In this document: positions 24,501-36,500 of the stretch, piece by piece
Layout of the letters: each line of letters opens with the position of its first letter
Position numbering within the stretch: the stretch's first letter is position 1
Assembly: GCA_003254905.1 (NCBI GenBank)
Contig: QANU01048826.1
Location: forward strand, 2,746-66,745
DNA: 64,000 nt
DNA from: Nissolia schottii
Lineage: Eukaryota > Streptophyta > Magnoliopsida > Fabales > Fabaceae
Direction: 5' to 3'
Program-made: the position numbers and the translations under genes
The notes under the pieces: generated by a model
What the model saw: the letters and a program-made list of their open reading frames with translations, nothing else
Told to the model about the DNA's origin: nothing
Database searches by the model: none

Positions 24501-27500
24501 GCTCACCTGGTAGTATTTTTTATTTCTTGTACAAGTCATGACTCATGACATGAATTTTTCTTTATTTAAAGTATATAAGTTCACTCTATTAGTTATATAA
24601 GGAGTTACTTGTCTTTAAACTGCTAATATATAGTTATTTTTTATATTTCTTTACATGAAAAATATTGTTATGCTATTTTTAATTATAGATCATGAATCTT
24701 ACGATTCACGATACGGTTCGATTCAAAGACGATGAGCGGTTTTACTTTTAGAATCGTTGGACTTGTCCCTGAAGTTGCCAAACATCCATCAAGTTCGTCC
24801 TTCGGGTTAAGGTAATGAGGGACAATTATGATGGAATTTCGACAATTTGGGGGATAAATTTGATGATTTTGAAAGTATGGGGACATATTTGATGGAAGTT
24901 GCCAACTTTATGGGATGAAAATTATATTTTACTCGTTTTTTTATGATTTTTTTATTGGAATAGTCTTTTTTTTTTTATTATGGTCAGAAGTGAAAGGTGC
25001 CTTTTCTTTCTCTTTTTTATTTTTATTTGCTGAAACAACTTTTTGGGCTGAATGTAGTTTATGGGCTGGGTTTGTATATTCTCTTCCCTTTTCTTTAGTG
25101 GCTACTTCCATGGTTAAAAAAACAGTTGGGCCTTTCATAAAATTTTTAGTGGTTTAGGGTTTGTTGCTATATTTTAATTTTTTTTTCCTTTGTTACTTGA
25201 CTTTTGTTATATTGACTTATAATTAATATTTTTATTAAGTTGTTGTAGAAAATGTTTTCTATATTTGAGGTAGAGTTACAAAGGCTGAATAAATAGGTTT
25301 GGGAGTAGTAGGTCACACTGATGGCGGCCTTGTTGTCACATAAAATCTTCGTAGTATAGTCTGAGATGATATTTAGCTCCTTAAGCATACTTTGGATTCA
25401 CATCCCTTCACAAATGCCATGGCATAAGGCTAAGGTTGTTTTTTACTTCTCCATGTGACCAAGTTCTCACACACATAAGTACAATACCCTGTGGTGGATT
25501 TTCTGTTAATTATAGATCCTGCCCATTCTGCATCCTTGTCACTTCAATGGTTCTACTAGAGTTCCTTGCAAAGTATAAACCTTTGCCCGATGTCCCCTCA
25601 AGTATTGAAGAATTCGGTTGACAGCCTACATGTGGGATTCAGTGGGGATTATTCACGTACTGAATCACCATACTAACAGCAAAACCAATATCTGGTCTAG
25701 CATGAGTTAGATAAATTAGTTTTCCCACAAGTCTTTGATACCTCTCTTTATTTGTTCTATTCCACCTTTCTTTGCTGGGTCCACTGGGGTGTCTACTGGT
25801 TTACAGCCCAACAATCTCTTTCAATAGGTCCAATGTATACTTTCTCTGAGATACACAGATTCCTTTTCTTGAGCAGGCAACTTCCATTCTGTAAGAACTG
25901 GTATCAATAAAATAGTAAGAACTGATATCAATCAAATAGGTGCTGATTTTATTTAGATAAGCAAAAATTCCAGTAGGGAATTTTTGTACAGAACCGTACA
26001 AGATGGCTTGAAGGCCGAAAACAAGATGCTGAAAATATAGAAATAATCCTGGGAATTAAAGGATCCCTTGGTCCTCCTAGTCCATCAAAGTCCTGAATGA
26101 ATTTTCCCTTCCCCCAAAGATCTTACATAGTAATAACCTAATGGAGAGAATCAAGGGACTAGACATTATTCTCTCCTAAAAATCCCTCCTTCCTATTTAA
26201 TCTCAACTAATTTATTCTTTCCTGATTTGTCTAACAAATCAGATTTAATTTCCCCCTAATCTGCTCTTCCTTCTTCTAGAATAATGACGTGGAAAAGGAA
26301 TTATTTCCTTTCCCTTTTTATTAGCGAAATCGGCTGCAGCTGCTGGGTGGTTTGTAACACATTCCTAGAAAGTACTTGAGTCTTCATAGGTCCTTGACTT
26401 CAAAGTCTTTAGCAGAGAGCCTCTTGAGGCATTCTGTCTCCTCATAGTCGTCTCCTGTGATAATAGTGCCATCAACATAGACTATGAATAATGCTACCCC
26501 CCCCCCCCCCTTCTTCTTTCCGGGAAGAGTATTTGACATAGTATGATCCATTCAAAGATTTATGAAGTTTGCACACCTTTCCTAGTTACTCGGTGTTTCA
26601 AGTCCTAGAGGGACATTCATGTACACTTCTACTCACCATTAAGCAAGGCATTCTTGATGTTAAGTTGGTATAATGGCCAATCGAGATTTGCTACAAGGGA
26701 CAAAATGATTCAAACTGAGTTCAATTTTGCCACTGGAGCAAATGTCTCTTCGTAGTTTATGCCATATGACTATGTGAACCCCTTGGCTACTAGTCGTGCC
26801 TTGTATTTGTTGATGTTCCATCTGCATTGTATTTAATGGAAAATATCCACTTGTGCCCAACCGTTTTCTTTCCTTTTGGTAAGGTTGAGAGTTCCCAAGT
26901 ACCATTCTTCTCTAGAGCTTGAACTTCTTCTTTGACAGCAGCTGCCCATTTCTTTTGTTGCAATGCTTCCTGAATGTCCCTTGCTATTTGAATGTTGTCA
27001 AGAGCTGTCACAAAGGCTCCATAATTTTGAGATAAACTGTTATAAGGCACAAATTTCTCAATTGGATGTTGAGTGCATGACCTGACTTCTTTCCTAATGG
27101 CAATGGGCAGATCAAGATCAACTGATTCTTTACTAGAAATATCAGAATGTGTAGGAGTAGGAAATGTATTACCAGTGAAATTTTCTCTTGCCTCAGGCAC
27201 TCGGATGGATTCTTGGCTTTGCTGCGGAAGTGTGGAGAATTCTAGTTCTTGCTGGGTTTTCTGCCTCCTTGAGAACACCAAGAGTGGTTTTTTCACTCGT
27301 GTAGTGGGGTGTGTGGTGTTTTCAGGTTCTACACATGTTAGTCAAATGAAGGTGTTGTGTGATCATCAGTGAAGGTGACAAACCACCTAGAGCCTGTGAT
27401 GTTTTTGACTCTAGAAGGTCCCCATACTTCACTATGGATTAAGGAGAATTGGGCTGGTTTGTATGGTTGGGAAGGATAGCTGTTTTGAGTATGTTTGGAT

Positions 27501-30500
27501 AATTGACACATTTCACAATGGTCAAATTTTGGGATTTTTATTGAATAATGTAGGGAGCATTTTATTGAGGTAATGTGAAATTTGGGTGGCCTAGGCGATA
27601 GTGCCATAACATAGCAAGTTTGGTTTCAGGTGAGGTTACTGCACAAGCAAATTTTGACCTCTCTTGATTTCTCTTGGAATCTTCAACCTGGAGGAGATAG
27701 AGTCCCTCACACTCTTTAGCATTGCCAATCCTCTTCCCCGAATCCAAAGCCTAAAATTCACATGAAGTGGGATGGAATTTAGTAAAACAATTCAGGTCTC
27801 TTGTCAATTTACATATGAACAGTAAATTACAGTCAAGCTTAGGGACATATAGGACATCCTTTAGGATAATATCTCGAGATAATACTGAACCTTTACCAGC
27901 AACTTCTGCGTGAGTACCTGCAGCAATGCAGACTGTAGAGTTATCATGACGGGGGAATACTTGTTGAATGTAGTAATATCCCCTGTCATGTGATCAGGGG
28001 CTCCTGTATCCTACAATCCAGGATGATGGTTTTCCTTTTTTCCAGGTGGATAAAACACTAAAACAATTACCATTTTGGGCCATAGATGCAGCTCCGCTAG
28101 AGCTCTCAGGTCTTGTGGGCTGTTGAAGTAGTTTCTGTAAAATCTCCATCTGCTCCGTGTTGAAGGGGCTGCTTTTGGGGACTACACCTTCTGAGTTGTT
28201 TTCTGACATACAGAGGGAGGTTGAGTTGCCTTGGTTTTCTTTGCCTTCAGAGGATTTTAAATCAGTTGGTTTTCCATGGTTGGAATCAGTTGGTTTTCTT
28301 TGCCTTTAGGATTTCTTAATGACCTTCTTCACCATAATAATGGCAAGTGTATGACGATTTCTCTGACTTTCATGTGTTTTGGGAGAAGATTAGTCGTTTA
28401 TCATCACTTTGGTGTAAAGCACACAATCTCTTTAGAGGATTCTCCCTCACGGATATTTTGAGAGATTGGAAAGCTTTACTCCATAGATAACTTGTATATT
28501 TTGGTTATGTTCTTCTCTCTTGACAGAGCATCTCTTATCCTCTTGCTTTGTATTCTCTTAATGAAATTCTTCTTTTATAAAAAAAAAAAATAATGGCAAG
28601 TGTATGAGGCACACCCACCAGAACAACCATTAGCTCTGCTCCGAGTACTTCCACTGCGTCCTCCTCCTCTAACTGTTCTACCACCACCATGACTCACCAA
28701 AGCTGCTGAGGAGTGAGGAGGAGGATCAGAATGAAGTTCACAATGGCATCGTAAGAGAGACGACAATACACATCAGGAAGAGTTGCATTATTAGAACTGG
28801 TCAAAATCTGGTCTCAGGCAGCACTGAACTCAGGGCGTATACCAGACAAAAAGCTCACTACTGCTAATTGCTCTCGCTGCATATGCGTTTGTGTAACATC
28901 ATTTGGAGTAGGATGGAGAGCGTTCAATTCCTTATAGGTCTGTTTAAACTCATTGAAGTAAGCTTGAAGCAGATTCTCCTTTTGAGATGGGCGATGAAAG
29001 TCCTGTGTCACCTCATAAATACAAGAGAGATTGGCTTTCCCAGAATAAATAAATTTTGTATGCTCCCACAGTTCTTTCACCGTATCGAATGAGAAACCAC
29101 ATGCCTAACCGAGGAATCAAGGGTTTTATTAATCATTCCAAACAACTGATTATCCTCCCGCATCCACTTATCTTTTGCAGTTCATGATGTAGGAGGATCA
29201 TCAGTTAAATGATCCTCTTTCTCAATGCCAGTAAGAAACATGCGGATGGTCTTACGCCACTCAGCATAATGCTTCCCATCAAACTTATCTTCAGTAGTTC
29301 TAACTGAAGAAGAAATCACCTCAGGCAACACCGTAGGCTTTGCAGAAACCACAGACTCATCCGAACTGGAACTGGAGCTTGAATCACCATCCGCCATCTC
29401 AAACAAATCTCAAAGAAGTCAGCCAGGCATAAATCACAACCTTCATGCTTAAAACACCAAATCGGGACCAAAATCTCCTAAAACCCAGACAACTGAAAAC
29501 CTAACGAGCTGGAGAATCACCGAAGCATGCATCAATTTTGTCACCCCAACACACAAACCACAACAGCAGTGGGTCTCAGTAGGTCTCAAAAACAGCAGCG
29601 AAAATCACAAAAACAGGCCCCGAAATGCCCAGACCGGTTTCTGGTCACCCAAAACATCCCATGAAGGTGGACAATCTTTGCACCCACACACGCGACCCAT
29701 CTGAGTGGCCCCCACTGGCCGGCGGTGACACCGCTGGTAGCGGGAAAAGTCACTCAAGCGGTGCTCGACACAGGGCAACGCATCAGAAACAAAGAAATGC
29801 ACCCAGCAAATAATGAACCAGGGAAAAACACTCTCAGAAGCTGGCAATTTTTATTTATTTATTTTATTTTATTTTTATTTTTATTTTTATAGAGTCGGTG
29901 GAGGAAGCTGGGTAAAGTACTCTTTCTCTAATCTAGCTGTGTGTATCATGTTAGAGAAATATAGGTGAAAGGAATGACTGACTCAATTCAATTAGGTTAG
30001 TCATCTTGTCTCTCTATTTATAATGTAAACTGAAACATAATACAAGAATTATATAGGCCTAGACTGCTAACACAATATGACATTGGAAGTAATAGAAGTC
30101 ATGACATGGAAATAATAGGAGTTGTTGGATATAATTTGTCTTTATTTTTGTTCGTGAAACTGGGAACTGTATTTAATTTTCTGCTGTGATTGTGCTGCTG
30201 AGCATCTACCTTAAAAGCCTGAAGCATTTTCCTTAAGACATTGTTGTATCACTTTCAATCTATTTTGTTTTCTACAAATTCATCAGTTAGTTCTTTTTGT
30301 AAAGAGGTTCTCTAGTCCTCCTATATCATTATTTCTTCTTCTCCTCCTCTTAATAAAATTCTTCTTTCATCAAAAAAAGAAAATATAATGCGGTTTGAAC
30401 TATGCACCTTGGGCAGGAACGTTCAAGTCCATAGCCCTAAAATTATGAGGGACGTTATTACACATTTCCTATGAGTAACCTTTAGGGGATGACAGAATCT

Positions 30501-33500
30501 TTTGAGATTTTAGTGTCAGTTGTGAATGCTGGCCATTGGACCTCTGGTTTGTCTGTGGTATACATGTTTTTTATGAGAAAATGTTCTTTGCCATTTGTAG
30601 GGTGCAGCAGGAGTCAGCTGATGATGCGGAAAGAAATCACTTTCTAGTGAACTATGTTGATTGTGCTTTTGATGACTTTGGTGGTCGTCAACCACCGGTA
30701 TACCCCGGTTTATCCACTGTTTGGGGAAGCTTGGCCCGGAGTAAGGTACTGAAATATTCATTATCATATATATGTTTTTCTATCCCTTGTACCTTGTGAT
30801 CTTCACAACCATCATTCATCTGCCTCTTTTTTAAATGTGAATGAGAAACAATCAACTGACACTTGCACACACAAGGATCTCAATTGCTGAGATAGCTATC
30901 CACAATTTTATTCCTCAGCAATTTGACTAGCCGCATTCATCTGTTCTCAGTTATTGTACTATTCAGGATGTGCTACTGAATTTTCTCTTTCTTATTTGTA
31001 TATAATTGTGGATGGACTTAATATTTATGCAATAATTGCAAACAAAATTGGTTCATCAGCATGTTTTTTCAAATGTGGTCTTCATTTCCTTTCGGTTCTT
31101 AAATACAATGAGTTTATTTTGCAGGCTAAAGGCTACCGTGTTGGACCTGTGTATGATGATGTTTTGGCAATGGCATGGTTTTTTCTGGAGCTAATTGTTA
31201 AATCAATGGCATTGGAGAAAACTCGTCTGTTCTATCATAGTCTTCCAATAGGTACATTTGAAACCTTTTTCTCTGAAGAAAGTGTTTCCTTGCAAGTTTT
31301 TTTGATGCATTTTAGACCCCTGATATCACATTGAATAGAAAGAGAAATAGAGAGAAAATGAGAGGATATTTCAGAGCATATTTTATGATTTTATTTTTCT
31401 TAGAATAAGTAATTATTCCTTAGTTTAATATTTTAGTATATTTTATGTATATAATTTATAACTGTTAATATAACAACCATCCTTATGTCTCTGACCGCAA
31501 CACCATCCGCTATATTTCCTTGGCAAATTTTTAGCTCACCGCCATCCTCATTGATAACACTGATTGGTGGGTCTTAAGATCCTCTTGACAACCTTGAGTG
31601 CTAATGCCCTTGGCATTTTGAATATTCGTCATTTGCAAGTGGTCTCTGAGAACATAAAAAGAGTCACCCTTGGTGTCCCCATCATATAGCCTGCCATTGC
31701 AGGCTACTAGGCATTTGTATTCTTTATGTTGTGCACTATAGAGTCCAAACAGTAAATGTTACATATCAAAACTGTAGCTTGTGGCCATTATAATGCCTGA
31801 GTAATTGAAAGCAGGACCAACACTGTTCGGAGAAATTATTAGTCTGGTGAGAAATTATTAGTCTGGTGCTGATGATATAAAATAGTATCTCTTCTTGAAT
31901 GATATCATATTTATTAAGCTGCCCTGGAAAATGCATTATCCCATTACTTCAATGGCAAGGAGGTTGCAGATAGCCGAGCTAGGCTAATTGTTGTGAGATG
32001 CCTGTCCTTGTTTTCAACTATCTAATTGTGTGATGTATCTAGGAAAATCAATCTATGAAAAATGCCATGCCTAGGCTGGTAACGGAGGTTGGGTGGAAAG
32101 GTTTAACTATCTCACCATAACCAGACCAGATATATCTTTTGTTGTTGGTGTCGTGAGTCAGTTTCTCAACTCTCCTTGTGACTATCATTGTAATCTTGTG
32201 CGAATTTTTAGGTACAACAAAGGTTTTCTTGGGAAAGGGTAATTTTTTTTAAGAGTATTGGCCTTTTACATTTATAGATTGGGTTTTGTATTAGGGTTTA
32301 GGGTTTAGGGTTTAGGGAACTGAATTTTAAGTGACTGAAAGAGTCTATCAAGGAGCCTCTGTTTGTTGCTTATACTAATGTTGATTGAGCAGGAACTCCT
32401 AGTGATAGGAGATCAACTTATGGGTATTGTATTCTCATTTGTGGTAACCTAATGTCTGGAAAAGCAAAAAGCAGAATGTTGTTGCAAGGTCTAGTGTTGA
32501 AGCAGAATGTCGAGCTATGGCTCATTACTGCTTGTGAGGTCATCTGCATGAAACAACTACTCCAGGAATTTAAGTTTTCCAAAATTGGTCTCATGAAACT
32601 TGTTATTGACAATTAAGCAACATCGCACATTGCTTCCAATCCAGTCTTTCATGAGTGGACCAAACTTATTGAGATTGATTGTCACTTTATTCGTGAAAAG
32701 GTTCTCTCTGGACAGATCACTGCATCCTTTGTGAACTCTAATGATCGACCAACAGATATCTTCACCACATCTCTTTGAGGACCAAGGGTTACATATATTT
32801 GTGACAAGCTGGATGCATATCACATATATGCATTGGCTTGAGGGGAAATGTTGATTCCATTGCAAATATAGTTGATTGTGATTGATATATTATGTAAATA
32901 GAATTAGAAATAGGATACTAATTACTAATTTACGATCAATTAGCTATTCAATCCCTAAATCTATTCAATCCCTAAATCGAAGGGATTCAATTGTGTACAT
33001 AATTATGTATATCAGCCTATATATACTAATGGATTGAGGGGATTTCTCTCAAGTCTATTACACTCCATTAGTTAGTTTTTATCAAAAAAAAAAAAGAAAA
33101 AGAAAAATTACACTTAATTAGTTTCTTTCTTCTCAACCATCCCTATTGCTGATTTTATGTATGTGATTTATTGGTGATGTTCTTTCTTCTTTTAAATTAC
33201 TTTTTGTGTGTTTAAATTAGTGACAAAAATTTGAGTTGTCTTGGATTATCGGTTGATTTTGGTCTCAATCTTTCTCTCATTTTTGTTCAAAAGGTGAAGA
33301 TATACCACCAATGCAGTTGAAGGATGGTGTTTTCAGATGTATAATGCAGTTGTATGATTGCCTTCTTACTGAGGTGCACGAACGCTGCAAGAAGGGTTTA
33401 AGCTTGGCAAAGAGATTGAACAGTAGTTTGGCCTTCTTCTGTTATGATCTTCTATCCATTATTGAGCCTCGGCAAGTTTTTGAGTTGGTATGTTGTTTTT

Positions 33501-36500
33501 GCTGTTGATTGGAATGTTTTATATGATGATCTTCGATCCATGTAGTCGACTTCACATATGAGGAAACACTTGATTGTTGTTCTCATTTTGTATATTGACT
33601 ATAAAATGGGATTTTTCTGATTCTAACCGGACATTTTGTTGACTATATAATGCTTCTGACCTTTATTTGCTGTCATTTGTTTATTTTTTTGTTACTGTGC
33701 ATTGCATGATAAATGTGAGATGTTTTGAGATAAACTATATGAAATTATAATTTACATTTGCCCTTTGCAAAAGTTTGTCTCCCCTGGGTAGCTACAAAGT
33801 ATTAGGCATGTAAAAAATACAGAGAAAATTTTCAGTCTTTTGCTAAATAGGCTGTGATGATGTATGATTTGTTAAAAGACAAATTCTTGTGCATACTTCA
33901 GCATTCTAATGTCTCACTGGTAACCTACCTATGCACATCTACATTCTAATGTTGGTGTTGAAACATTCCTTCTATTTTGGTCGTGCTTGCTATAGCTTGT
34001 TTGGAAAGCATATATGATACTCTTTATTGTTTTAGTATTGTTTCCCGACTTATTCCTTGCTCTGGTTGTCATGCAAAGTTTATTGTCTATTGCAGGTATC
34101 ATTATATCTTGATAAGTTCTCCGGGGTATGTCAACCGGTTCTTCACGAATGCAAACTTACCCTTTTGCAAATCATATGTGATCATGATCTTTTTGTGGAG
34201 ATGCCGGGGAGAGACCCTTCAGATAGGTATTTCATTTGATAGCCATGTTGCTGATGAAGTGTCATAATTTATGTAGTGAGGTTTTAGCATTGTTTTTGAA
34301 CTATCAATCTTTTTGATTGATGATAACTGTCTTGGGTGACCTGTCTGATTGGATGTCCTTTTCTTTCAATTGATATGTAATTGTGCTATACTTTATTGTA
34401 TTAAAAGGGTGGTTATAGTTTACATGAACTTATGGAATAATACCTCAGTTATATTTCTAATGTACTGGTGAATGCAAGAAAGTGGAAATTCGATAATTTT
34501 TTTTTGTGTGTAATAGGAACTACCTTTCGTCTGTATTAATACAAGAAGTCTTTCTTACTTGGGATCACGAAGATTTATCTCTCCGGGCAAAGGTGAGTTT
34601 AGTTTGGGTAGAGTAATAATTAGTTTCTCTACTTTGTATGCATGTTTTGGGTTTACCTTTCTTCTTAATTGGTATTACTTTATCTTGTTTTCATTAATAT
34701 TATCAATGTGTGTGCATGAAACTGTAGGCAGCAAGAATCTTGGTAGTGCTCTTGTGCAAGCATGAATTTGATGTCAGATACCAGAAGCCTGAAGATAAGT
34801 TGTATATTGCTCAGCTATACTTTCCGCTTATTGGACAGGTGTATAAATTATTAGTTTTAAAGTTAAATATGCTTACAACCTTTTGTCGTAATTGAAAGTT
34901 TGAAACCTTTTATGTGGATTTTTGTCTTTTCTGAGTCTATCACTCTATATAGTAATATTGTTTCACAAGTTTATCATTAATTGATTAGTAAATTCCCGTT
35001 ATGGTGTTAATGTTTAATTTATTGTATGTTATGGAGGTGGTGGTGGTGGTAGAGTGATGATGGTGGTGCAGCTGGGTTATTGGCGACGCTCTAGAATAAA
35101 AGGGTATGGCTTGGTGGTGAGAATTAGTTATGATAATGGGGATAGCAGTGAAAGACAAATAATACATGCTAAAATCTCTCCTCTTTTTGAATTTTAAATT
35201 ACATCTTTTATCTCTTGCACGAAGCTTAACGTTTGACTCCCATAGATGCCGCTGGAGCCACCCCACCAGCCGGTGAGCTTGTCGACCGTCTGGCCAGCCA
35301 TGTTGCTAGAAGTCCGCCGACGCTTCCTCATGCACAATGTCTTCTGTTCATGCTTCTGGCCACGCCGGAGCTCGTGTGACATGTGTTCGACATCCTGCTT
35401 CCTGACCTGTCTTCTCTAGTCACCCACCGACATTTCCCAAGCCGGTATCGCGCTTTCCGAATTGTTTCACAACACACCTAGATCTCTCTCTCCCGTTTTT
35501 TCCGTTTTGCATCCGTTTTTACATAGGCTTGGCCTTTTCTTCTCCCTTCTTATATACAACCCATCCCTTGGTGTTCTAGAGGATAATGGGAAGCTAAAAT
35601 TTTTTTGAGTTGAAGCCAAAAGCTTTGAGCTTGTATTGGAGGTTGAAGGAAGGCTCTTTGTGCAACATATTAATGAAAGAGAGAGAAGCTTTATGAAATC
35701 TTTGATTTTGGGCAGAAACTCTGCCTTTTCGTTGCTGTTTGCCCTTAGAGATAAAACGCTGCCCACTGCCTCCTTTTAAAAGGCACTACGAAGGTGATGG
35801 AAAAGTGTTCTCCGTGTTTTGGGTCGCAACAACAGAGGAAGGTTTTTCATGATCACATCTTCGGGTTTGGTAGGAAGAGTATAGTAATAGTTCCTGAGGG
35901 CCATTTCGGAGCCGAATGGATTCTTTTGGGGATGGCGTTATGTGATTTGTTGGTGCCCCCTCCCATGAAGCAAGCGGCAAGGCAACCCATTCATCGTTGT
36001 TTTCCTTCCTCACAGTTAGTGTTCGAGGAAAAGTCATTTGCCATGGTTCTCAGAGTGGAGGTGGTTGCATTGGTTGTCAAGAAGACTAGACTGTTAAACA
36101 TAATGCTTCAAACTGGATAATCCGTGTTATTGTTTCAGTTGGGAAGAAGAGGAAGATGACTTGGGTCAAGGGTGCGAAGAAATCAAGTGGTACTATCAAG
36201 AAGGTTCCTTTCCATGATCAAGAAGCGTCTACATCCAATGTTGTCTTTAGGTTGAAGGTTCCTAATCGAAACATTTTCTCAAGATTGGGGCCTATGGCTC
36301 CCACAAGTCTGCATGCTCGTTACCTATCAGACAACTAATATCTTGCCTAGGAGAACATCAAGCCAGTTTGGGTACCTAAGAAGAGACACATACTTGGATC
36401 GAGCCGATTCTCTTGATAGCAGTGTTAGCTAAGAGTTAGATGCATACTCTTTTTGATCTTTGGGATGGGGATGTAGAGAATACCTTCTTTCAAGAAGATG

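Larger units (their letters stand above)
25167..29948 (-). mobile_element. Ty1/copia element, degenerate, integrase deleted
   Basis: Read on minus from 29400 downward: a gag start ([20 protein letters not shown]), a gag body with [17 protein letters not shown], an RGRGG-like stretch and a damaged zinc knuckle. GAG-pre-integrase follows ([10 protein letters not shown]), then the integrase start ([11 protein letters not shown] at about 27375). RT begins near 26960 ([20 protein letters not shown]), continues through a mutated active-site region ([11 protein letters not shown], normally YVDD), and ends in an RNase H scrap ([10 protein letters not shown]). Most of the integrase core is missing, since the coding text jumps to the pre-RT linker. 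It is interrupted by a solo LTR (25890-26359) and a LINE tail (28355-28589). The 3' LTR was not found. Confidence 0.88.

Noticed and set aside
23993-24541. A 182-codon plus-strand reading frame in intron 16
   Set aside because: The composition is low-complexity at its end (long Ile and Phe runs), there is no domain, and it lies in unclassified repeat DNA between SPK1 exons 16 and 17.
26497-26510. Poly(C) tract as a regulatory element
   Set aside because: It is a 14-base homopolymer in the dead copia RT; slippage is the simplest explanation.
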